Source of the DNA: DASXUX01 sp036504595
Lineage (GTDB): Bacteria; Planctomycetota; SZUA-567; H5-PLA8
Direction of reading: 5' to 3'
Assembly (NCBI GenBank): GCA_036504595.1
Contig: DASXUX010000065.1
Location: 1-64,000, forward strand
DNA: 64,000 bases
Shown here: one piece after another, positions 15,112-23,400 of the stretch
Layout of the letters: every line of letters starts with the position of its first letter
Numbering within the stretch: the first letter of the stretch is position 1
Made by a program: the position numbers and the translations under genes
Notes under the pieces: generated by a model
What the model was told of the DNA's origin: nothing
Databases searched by the model: none
The model's input: the letters and a program-made list of their open reading frames with translations, nothing else

Positions 15112-17595
15112 TTACCGCCCGGACCAAAACGCGCGCAGTCGCTCCGCGGGCTGTGGCGCCAGCAGCGCGTAAATGCCATCCGGCCGCCAGTCGGCAGGCA
15201 AGCAGTCAGCGTACGTGGGCTCAGCGAAACGACGGCAGGCGAGGACAATCACGCCTCGATCGTCCATGTTGCGTATCACGCGCCCCGCAGCTTGGATCAC
15301 ACGCTGCATGCCAGGGTAGAGCATCGCATAGGCGAATCCATCGCGCCCGGACTCGTCAAAGTAACGGCGCATCTGCCCGCGCTCAAAGCCCGGCTTGGGG
15401 AGAGCCGGGCCGATGACAATCGCGCCTACCAGCGCCTCTCCGGGCAGGTCAATACCTTCGGCCAGCACGCCACCCATCACCGCCAGCAGCAGGCGGGCAG
15501 GGACGCCCGCCCCACTGCGCATCGTTTCCAGTGTCTGGCGCCGCTGGTCTTCGGACATGGATGGCGTCTGCACGAGCACCTCAGCGCCCGGCAGCTCGAT
15601 TTTCGGCCGCACCTGTTCGAGAAAATCGAAACTCGGGAAGTATGCTGCGTAACATCCTGGCCGCACGCGAACGACATCCGCGATCAGCTTCGCAACTGCC
15701 TGATAGTGCATTGCGCGCCGGCGATAGGAGGTATCCAACGTGGGGACGATGACGATCTCGCGGTTCTCCGGCGGAAACGGCGACGGCACGCAGACCGCTA
15801 GCGGATCAAGCGCGCTGAATCCAAGCACGTCGCGATAGTACGACAGCGGCGTAAAGGTGGCGCTCATGGCAATCGTGCCCAGAGCCTTGCTGTGCTGCTG
15901 CGCCAAACGGTTCGCCGGATTGACGCAGAGAATGCCGATCCCCGCTCCCGACGCCGCCGCAGGCCCCGCCAGGAACGGCACGAACTCGGCTGCCGGCTCC
16001 TCCAGCAACTGGCTCAAGCGAAGCACAGCCCGCAGCACGGCCAGCACCGGGTCATCGGCCTGCAAAGCTTTGCGCGCGCGATTGTGCAGAGCATAGGCGA
16101 CCAGAAGCCCCGCGGCTTGCTCAGCCAGTTCGCGCCATGTCTGGCTGTCCGGTTCGACCGCCGCGCAGCCGTCTGCGAACGCCAGTCCGCACTCGACAGC
16201 CTCTTCGAACCGCCGGTCGGTGTACGCGATAAGCCGGTCGAAAAACACGGCCAGCCGCGTGAAAAGCGTCGGCTTGGGCGCGGCGTGCGCAATCGGCAGC
16301 AGAAGCTGGTCCGGGTTGATGCGCCGGCGCGAAGGCGCCGAACGGATGCGCTTGCGGCATTCAGTGATGGCTTCGCGTGCAAGAAAGGGCGAATCGTATT
16401 CGCGCGCTCGGTCGAATAGATTATGCGCCTCGTCCACTATGACAACGCTGCGCCGCTCATCATCATCTCGTTCTTGCGGCGGGCCGTCATATACATAGTT
16501 GTAGTCCCCGATGACGAGTTCGGCGCGAGCCGCCAGACGTAAGCTCACGCGAAATGGACAAAGCTGCAGCGCGGTCCCGCGAGCGTAGATGGCATCCGGC
16601 GTGACGTGCAGGCTTTGATTGAGGAGTTCGTCTTCGACACGGCTTGCGGCCAGCCGAGAGCCAAAATCCTTGAGGAAAGGACAGGTCTCGACGTTGCACA
16701 TCAGGTGTCCGGGCGGGCACATGCGCTCCCTGGCGCGCAGCGTCACGGCTGCAACCGTGCCGGCGTGCAGCCCGGAGGCGGCGCAAATATCCTCGAACGT
16801 GCGAGAGACAAGCTGCTGTTGGGTGCGCTTGGCAGTCGCGTAGAAAAGCGTCGCGTCGCGAGCGAGCGAGAAGCGCAGGCCCGCCAGCAACGCAGACACC
16901 GTTTTGCCCAAACCTGTTGGCGCCATCGCCAGCACTGGGCGTCTGGCCGCCAGCCCCTCAGCCATCGCGTCCATGAGTTGTTGCTGGTGCGGACGCAGCG
17001 AAAAATACGGAAACGTGAGGCGCCTCGCGGATTCATCCCGCATCACGGCGCGCCGCCGGCGCTCCTCCGCCTCTCGAATGGCCGCTCGCAGCAGTTCATC
17101 AAGACGCGCCAGCGTTGCCGCTGGGTCGAACGGAACCTCCAGCACTCGCTGCGCTCGGTTGTGCAGTGAGCACAGCACCAGCCGAGCGCGAACGCGGCGG
17201 CCCGGACGGTCCAGGCTGATGCTCAGCGCGTAAAGCAGGAGCTGAAGACAGTAGTCCGGAAAAGCTTGCGGCGTTGCGGCGCGCAGCTCCGGGCCAGTCA
17301 GCGTGACCGACTTCACTTCTTCGACAATCAGCGTATCGCCAGTGTCGATCAGCCCATCGAGCTGCCCCTGCAGTTGCGCGGCAAAGCCATCCACAGTCCG
17401 CTCTAGCGCGACGCTGACTTCCGGAGTGAACGTGCCCGTGGCGGATGCCTCGCCATAGCGGCGGTGCACTTGCCGGCCCAGCTCGGCGCGCAGTCGCAAG
17501 GGGATGCCGATGCTGCGTGAGTCCTCTGGCGGTTCGATTAGATCGCGGATTGCGGCGTGAATCGTTTTTTGATCAAGGTCAACTCGCACAGCCAT
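15112..17595 (-). CDS. Rad3/XPD/DinG-like DNA helicase with PD-(D/E)XK-like N-terminus, 827 aa
   Basis: Superfamily 2 helicase predicted to unwind DNA 5'-3' with an iron-sulfur cluster. Residues about 1-170 resemble a PD-(D/E)XK nuclease: GQLDGLID...TLIVEEVKSV gives the D...ExK signature. The helicase part has Walker A APTGLGKT, four spaced Cys typical of the XPD cluster (ERMCPPG, LMCNVETCPF, LQLCPF), the DEAH box VVIVDEAHNLFD, and C-terminal motifs including GGVLAEGIDLPGE and QAAGRVIRNMDDRG. A GGCGGGC palindrome (15492-15515) is read in frame as GAGVPAR just before GGVLAEG. The gene diverges from the exonuclease/GIY-YIG gene with 89 bases between. This architecture occurs in proteins annotated as ATP-dependent DNA helicases and nucleases; a role in repair or defence is inferred. 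Confidence 0.88.
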   Translation of the reverse strand: MAVRVDLDQKTIHAAIRDLIEPPEDSRSIGIPLRLRAELGRQVHRRYGEASATGTFTPEVSVALERTVDGFAAQLQGQLDGLIDTGDTLIVEEVKSVTLTGPELRAATPQAFPDYCLQLLLYALSISLDRPGRRVRARLVLCSLHNRAQRVLEVPFDPAATLARLDELLRAAIREAEERRRRAVMRDESARRLTFPYFSLRPHQQQLMDAMAEGLAARRPVLAMAPTGLGKTVSALLAGLRFSLARDATLFYATAKRTQQQLVSRTFEDICAASGLHAGTVAAVTLRARERMCPPGHLMCNVETCPFLKDFGSRLAASRVEDELLNQSLHVTPDAIYARGTALQLCPFRVSLRLAARAELVIGDYNYVYDGPPQERDDDERRSVVIVDEAHNLFDRAREYDSPFLAREAITECRKRIRSAPSRRRINPDQLLLPIAHAAPKPTLFTRLAVFFDRLIAYTDRRFEEAVECGLAFADGCAAVEPDSQTWRELAEQAAGLLVAYALHNRARKALQADDPVLAVLRAVLRLSQLLEEPAAEFVPFLAGPAAASGAGIGILCVNPANRLAQQHSKALGTIAMSATFTPLSYYRDVLGFSALDPLAVCVPSPFPPENREIVIVPTLDTSYRRRAMHYQAVAKLIADVVRVRPGCYAAYFPSFDFLEQVRPKIELPGAEVLVQTPSMSEDQRRQTLETMRSGAGVPARLLLAVMGGVLAEGIDLPGEALVGAIVIGPALPKPGFERGQMRRYFDESGRDGFAYAMLYPGMQRVIQAAGRVIRNMDDRGVIVLACRRFAEPTYADCLPADWRPDGIYALLAPQPAERLRAFWSGR
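15492..15515. repeat. In-frame GGCGGGC palindrome in helicase gene
   Basis: GGCGGGCAGGGACGCCCGCC is identical to the inner arm of the MITE-like element (5170-5189) and to part of 50856-50924. It is read through without breaking the helicase frame. Confidence 0.85.
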
Positions 17596-17684
17596 CGCCG
17601 GTCAGCTTCTCCCAACTGCTCTTGCGTCGCGCCGCGGCCAGTGTAGCACTTGCTTACGGCGTGAAAAACTCATCCGAAGAAAGC

Positions 17685-19406
17685 ATGGGCGGGCCCTTGA
17701 TAGACGGTTGCAGCCTGCGCGATACCACCGTAATCGCTCTCGATTGCCAGAGCACCGGCGCCAATCCCGCGCACGGCCATCTGCTTGAAATCGGCTGGGT
17801 GGCCGCGCGCGCGTCCCAGCCGGCAGCGGCGCCGACATCGTTCCTCGTCCGCTTGCCTGACGGGGCCGGCATACCGTCGCGCGTCCAGGCGCTGACAGGC
17901 ATCGCGATGGCGGATCTGGTTGCCGCGGTCGAGCCCCGCTGTGCGTGGGAAGCTCTGGCAAAAGCTGCAGCCGCCGCACGAAACGGAGACGCCACAGCCC
18001 TCGCGATCGTGCATCATGCACAGTTCGAAAAGCCCTTTCTCCAGCATCTGCACGAGACACACGGAGCGGGCGCGCCCTTTCCGCTGGAAATCATCTGCAC
18101 GCGCGAGATCGCGCAGCGTCTGTTGCCGAATCTGCCTCGCCGCGGGCTGAGCGCACTGGTGGGATACTTTGGCGCGACGCCGCCGATGTTGCGCCGTTGC
18201 AGCGATCACATCTCGGCCACCGTGTGGGTCTGGCGTCATCTCGTGGAACTCCTGGATAAGCAGTTCGGCATCCGCACGTTCGACGCCCTGCGCCAGTGGC
18301 TGGCCAACCCGCGACCGGGGAAACGCTGTCACGAATATCCGCTGCCGCGCGCGATGAGACTGGCGCTGCCGCGCGGGCCGGGCGTGTACCGCTTCCTGCG
18401 CCGCAACGGCGACATTCTGTATATCGGAAAAGCCGCTTCGCTGCGGCAGCGCGTGAATAGTTATTTTCGAAAGCAGACGCGCGTGCCTGATCGCCTTCTT
18501 GAAATGCTGACGCAGGCGCATTCGGTCGAGACCACCACGACGTCTTCCGCGTTGGAAGCCGCGCTGCTGGAAAGTGACGAGATCAAGAAGCATTCGCCGC
18601 GTTACAACGTGGCGCTGCGCGGCGAGAATCGCAGCCTTTGTTTTGCCAGTACGGACTTCAGCACCCAAAGCCCCGTGCCGGAGCGCGGTTTTCCACTCGG
18701 CCCATTTCCGGCGGCCGCGATTGTGACCGCATTCGCGGAATTATGCAGCGTTCTACGCGGCGCGGAGTTGACCACGGAAGCAATCTGCAGCGTGCTCACC
18801 GTTCGTCCAGAAAACGCGCCATCCGTGGAGTGCTTCGCGCAGGGACTCCTTTATTTCCGAGCGGAATGTCTGGCGGGTTTTGGGGCCGACGCGCTTGAGA
18901 GTTCGTTGCTTCGCGTGGGCGACTCATTATGGGAGCAGCGTCTGGCGGAGCGCGACCGGCAAGACGAAGAGTCGGCCGAGGAGCTCCCAACACCAGAAAA
19001 GGATGTCGCGCCGCCTGCGTGGGATTCCAGCCGCGTCGCTCGGGCACTGAAGGAGAATACTCTGCGCGCCGCTCATGCCAAGCGGCGAGCGGAGTGGCTG
19101 TGCGATCTCAGCGAATGCAGCCTGATCTGGCGCGGAGACGAATGCCGCTCGCTTATCATCGAGCAAGGCAAGCTTGTGCAAGCAGGGAATGTTGATGAAG
19201 ACACAATGCCGCCTGTGCCGCCGGGGCAGGCCAAGGCCACTCTGGAGCGCCAGCGCTGTTTTGACATTGCGACCTACGACCGCCTTGTGGTGCTCACGGC
19301 CGAGTTGCGCCGGCTCGTGAGTGAAAGCACGCAGATGTGGCTGCGATTGGGTCGCGAACGAGTGCTCGACAAAGAGGGTGTCTCCAGGGCGCTGCAATGG
19401 ATTTGA
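17685..19406 (+). CDS. Exonuclease-like / GIY-YIG (UvrC N-terminal-like) fusion, 573 aa
   Basis: Residues about 12-190 match the DnaQ/DEDDh exonuclease fold (VIALDCQSTGANPAHGHLLEIGW, LAIVHHAQFEKPFL, SDHISATVW). The catalytic acids are altered: the DxE of motif 1 is DCQ and the last Asp is not visible, so exonuclease activity is doubtful. Residues about 225-310 carry a GIY-YIG domain (GVYRFLRRNGDILYIGKAASLRQRV) with the usual Arg and the Glu in SALEAALLESDEIKK, so nicking activity may be kept. The rest is helical. DnaQ-UvrC-type fusions are known, and some are annotated as polymerase III epsilon or excinuclease Cho-like. The ATG at 17685 is preferred; GTG at 17661 is possible. The stop overlaps the next start by 10 bases. 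Confidence 0.82.
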   Translation: MGGPLIDGCSLRDTTVIALDCQSTGANPAHGHLLEIGWVAARASQPAAAPTSFLVRLPDGAGIPSRVQALTGIAMADLVAAVEPRCAWEALAKAAAAARNGDATALAIVHHAQFEKPFLQHLHETHGAGAPFPLEIICTREIAQRLLPNLPRRGLSALVGYFGATPPMLRRCSDHISATVWVWRHLVELLDKQFGIRTFDALRQWLANPRPGKRCHEYPLPRAMRLALPRGPGVYRFLRRNGDILYIGKAASLRQRVNSYFRKQTRVPDRLLEMLTQAHSVETTTTSSALEAALLESDEIKKHSPRYNVALRGENRSLCFASTDFSTQSPVPERGFPLGPFPAAAIVTAFAELCSVLRGAELTTEAICSVLTVRPENAPSVECFAQGLLYFRAECLAGFGADALESSLLRVGDSLWEQRLAERDRQDEESAEELPTPEKDVAPPAWDSSRVARALKENTLRAAHAKRRAEWLCDLSECSLIWRGDECRSLIIEQGKLVQAGNVDEDTMPPVPPGQAKATLERQRCFDIATYDRLVVLTAELRRLVSESTQMWLRLGRERVLDKEGVSRALQWI

Positions 19407-20446
19407 TCCGCGTTCTTTTCCTGGCCGACACGCATTTGGGCTTCGACCAGCCCGCTCGCCCGCGCGTCGAGCGCCGCCGCCGCGGGCCCGACTTCTTCGC
19501 GAACACGCAGCGCGCACTGGAGCCGGCGCTGCGAGGTGAGGTGGATTTTGTGGTGCATGGCGGCGATCTGCTTTATCGCAGCCGCGTGCCGCCGTCGCTT
19601 GTTGACGCGGCGTTTGCGCCCTTGAAGCAAGTTGCCGATGCCGGCGTCCCCGTGCTGCTGGTGCCAGGCAACCATGAGCGCTCGCACATTCCGCACGCTC
19701 TGCTCTCGCTTCATCCAAACATTCACGTCTTCGACCGGCCGCGCACGTTCGTGTTGAATGTCCGCAACGTCAGCGTGGCGTTCGCCGGATTTCCTTTCGT
19801 CGGCAATGGCGTCCGGGGACGTTTTCGTGAGTTGATCGAGCGAACACAGGGCTTGGCGACGGCCGCGGACATTCGGCTGCTCTGCATCCACGAGTGTGTC
19901 GATGGCGCCAAAGTAGGTCCGGCGAACTACACGTTCCGTGACGTGGAGAATGTAGTGAACACGCGCGACCTGCCGCCGGGTTTTGGCGCCGTTCTGGCTG
20001 GACACATTCACCGCCGGCAGACGCTCACGACGGATCTTTACGGGCGCACGCTGTCCGCGCCGGTTCTGTACCCCGGTTCGATCGAGCGCACCTCTATCGC
20101 AGAGAAAGACGAAACAAAAGGCTACCTGCGTCTGGACTTTGCCCCCAACAATGTTGGTGGCGCGCTGGCCGCGGCCCACTTTGCGACACTTCCCGCTCGA
20201 CCGATGGTGGTGGCGCAGATACAAGCCGGCGTCGAAGGCCCTATGTTCGAGCAGCAAGTGCGAGAAGCGATCGGCCAAGCCCCCGCTGATGCCGTGCTGG
20301 TGCTCCGCGTCGCCGGCGAGCCCACTTCCCGCGAACTGGCGATGCTCAGTGCGCCCATCCTGCGGACGATCGCACCGCCCACGATGAACGTCAGCGTCGC
20401 TATGCCGCACGCACATCGTGTCGTTGGCGGAGCAAACGTGGTGTAA
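19397..20446 (+). CDS. SbcD/Mre11-like metallophosphoesterase, 349 aa
   Basis: Two-metal phosphoesterase of the DNA-repair exonuclease type. The five motifs are in order: LADTHLGF, VVHGGDLLYRS, LVPGNHERSH, LLCIHECVDG and LAGHIHRRQ. A C-terminal cap of about 100 aa follows. The ATG at 19397 lies inside the end of the exonuclease/GIY-YIG gene (10-base overlap), so the two are coupled. No SbcC-like ATPase is next to it, so it may act alone or with a distant partner. The neighbouring helicase and nuclease genes support a DNA-processing role. Confidence 0.87.
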   Translation: MDLIRVLFLADTHLGFDQPARPRVERRRRGPDFFANTQRALEPALRGEVDFVVHGGDLLYRSRVPPSLVDAAFAPLKQVADAGVPVLLVPGNHERSHIPHALLSLHPNIHVFDRPRTFVLNVRNVSVAFAGFPFVGNGVRGRFRELIERTQGLATAADIRLLCIHECVDGAKVGPANYTFRDVENVVNTRDLPPGFGAVLAGHIHRRQTLTTDLYGRTLSAPVLYPGSIERTSIAEKDETKGYLRLDFAPNNVGGALAAAHFATLPARPMVVAQIQAGVEGPMFEQQVREAIGQAPADAVLVLRVAGEPTSRELAMLSAPILRTIAPPTMNVSVAMPHAHRVVGGANVV

Positions 20447-20474
20447 TAGAGAGTGAGGAGTGCAAAGGGCTCTC

Positions 20475-23400
20475 ATGCGCTACGCGGTCGCGTTGTTTCT
20501 CGGTGCGCTGGCGTGCTTCCCTTGCACGCTTTGGGCCGCGCCGGCCGTGAATCCATTGGAAGCGGCGCTGGCGGCCGAAGATCTCGACGTTGCCGCATGT
20601 CAATCATTCAAGAACGGCAAGGCAGCGCCAATCGACGCGAAGACGCTTCAATGGGTGCTGGGGCTTCCCGTGTCCAAGGAGTATTTCCATCCCTGGAGCG
20701 CAGGGCAGGCCGCGGACGACAGCAAAGACGGCGACACATTCAGCTATCTTGTGGCGTTCAAAAGCCCGGTCGCCATCGGCTCGCTCCTGTTTACGACGCA
20801 GCAGGCCGCGCTACTTAAAGCCGATGCGCCGTACCCGCCTGATCCGAGCAACCCGGCGCAGTGGGCGCCCGTCGCTATTCCCCCGTCGCAAGGTGCCGTG
20901 CGTGGCGCGGCGCTGCCGCAGGCGGCCGCAACACGAGCAGTGCTGTTTATCGATGTGCTGAAGACGGGCCGCAGTTGCCTGTCGCTGGCGCGCATTTTCA
21001 AGAGCCGCCTGCACAATATAGCCAGCCTCGCGAGTGCCCGCGCCAAGACGGAATACGTCGCGCCCGAAAGTGCCGGCGGCAGAGTCTATCGCGCCGCGAA
21101 CCTCGTGCGTGGTCGCGGCACGTGGCAATCGAACGGGAAGAACGACAAGGGCAACGTCATCGGCGCATTCATCACGGAGGAGAATCCGTCCTGGTTCGTC
21201 CTCGGATGGGATGAACCCCAACGAATCTCGGCCATCTACCTCCAGGACAACTTCGGTGCTTTCAAGCTCGATGCGTTTTCCGGTCCGGCGACGATGGACC
21301 CGCAAATCGGCCTGAGCAGCGAATGGACGCCGCTCAAAGACACGCAGTTTGTGGATACGAAACAGCACACCGGCCGTTGGATCGCATTCCCCGCTGCGGT
21401 GGAGACGCGCGGCCTGCGCATTCGCATCCTCAAAGCGCTGGCGATCCGCTCCGGCGGCGTGCTCGACCAGTCGCAGGTCGCCAGCATCGACAGTCTGCTG
21501 GTCCTGTGCGACTTGGGGGCGCAGGCCCTTCCTGCGCTCCGCGAAGGCCCGCCGCCCCCGCCCTGCGCCATTCACACCCAGATGGAACAAGACGGGCTCT
21601 TCACCCTGGTCGTGGACAGGCCCGATGGCACGCGAGCCCGCAATCTCGTCGCGCGCGCGGATCGCCGTGCAGGCGAGTACAATGACGGCTGGGATTTGAA
21701 GGACGAAGCCGGCAAGCTTGTGCCGCCAGGAACCTATCGCTGGAAGGGCATCGCTCACCCGCCGCTCAAGCTGCGCTACGAGATGACGGTTTACCCAAAC
21801 GTCACCGATCACCATCCGGAGAACTCGGCCTGGCTCAACGGCCCCAGCGGCCCCGGCGGCTGGCTCGCAGACCACTCTCCTCCGTTTGGCGGATGCGCTG
21901 CGGGTGATCGCATGTACTTCGGCGCGACCTGCCCGGAAAGCGGCGTGGGCTTCGTCGCGTGCGATTTGAGCGGCCGAAAGCTCTGGGGCATTCATTCCTT
22001 CGATGCCTGGTCCGGCGCCAAGCACATGACGGCCGATGGAAATACGATCTACGTCGAGAACAACTGGGGCGGCGGCGGGATGGAGGACATCGACCGCGTC
22101 TGGGCCGTGGATGCGGAGAAACAGACGTACCGAACTCTGCTCAAGGCGGATGGAAACGAGAATCGCCGCCGCGGCATCTCGGGTATGGCCGCCCGCGGTG
22201 GAAAACTCTATCTCGCCATCCGCGCGAAGGAGAACTGGCTGGCCACTGCGGCCAATGCCGCGGCTGTTGATGTTGCCACGTGCATCCCGTTCTATGCGCC
22301 GCCGCGGAAGCCGAAGCTTGCCTATGAAGTCGTGCCGGACTCCCGAGATGATTTCCTGCGGCTCTTCCGGCTCAAAGGCAACCCGCCGGGCTATGGCCAC
22401 CCTCGCGGCCACGGGTTGATCTGGCTGGAATCGGACGAGAGCATCAGCAAACGCGCGCGGATCATGCTTACGTTCCTCAAGCCAGTGGAGATCGGCTGCT
22501 GCGTCTTCCCGGTGCCGCAGGCGGCCGGCTATACGATCAAACTCAGCGCCGCCAGGCCGGACGCGCCGTATCCGCCCAGTCCCACGCAGAAGGCCCACTG
22601 GATTCCGTTCGAAACCAGCGGGAAGCTGGCTTGGGACGTCGCGCTGGCGCCGCCGAACTGCAGCACGCGAGCGCTCCTGATCACCTTCGACAAAGGAACC
22701 GACGAACTGGACGAGGCCGCCGAACTCGATGCGGCCAGGCCCGCGCGCACAAAAGAGGCCGGCAAGGACGATCTGCTCGGCGACCTGGACAAGAACCGCG
22801 CGACTGTGCCGGACGAAAGGCCGGGGAACACCTGGCATGGCCAACTCGAAGGCATGCGCATTTTGCGGCGGCGATTCCGCAATGTGGCTGAAAGCGCGAA
22901 GGTCCAGGTCAATTCCGGCGCCGTAGACAAGACAGGCGTCTGGGACGCGAAGCGTACCGAACCGCTTTCTCTGGCCGATCCGGCGATCTACCTCCTGGAA
23001 TGGAGCAAGATTCAGAAGTTGCGCGGCATGGCGATAAAGGAGATCGACGGCTCCGAAGCGCGAATCGACGTGTGGACCGGGCCGGCCGACGGCGCCATTC
23101 CCCTTTCAGGCGATGCCAACTGGAAACAAATTGCCACGTATGTGCCTCGACGCCGCATGCAGCATTCGAATTTTCAAGGACACAATGCGCTGGCGCTTTA
23201 TATGGACGATACCCTCGATTTCGGAGAGGAAGTTCAAACGCGGGCGCTGCGCATCCGCGTCGTCGCCCAGTGGGCAACCAATACGCGAGAAGGAAGCTGC
23301 GCCAAGGACCAACTGGGCTTGAGCCCGTCGCGCTGCCGCATTTTCGGTGTCGCGCCGCTCGAATACGCCGGCGGCGAAACGCCCATCGACCCACTCTCAG

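Noticed and set aside
20811..22844. Long minus-strand frame of 677 codons opposite the giant propeller gene
   Set aside because: Arg/Val/Gly-rich shadow in GC-rich DNA; the plus strand carries the signal peptide and domains.
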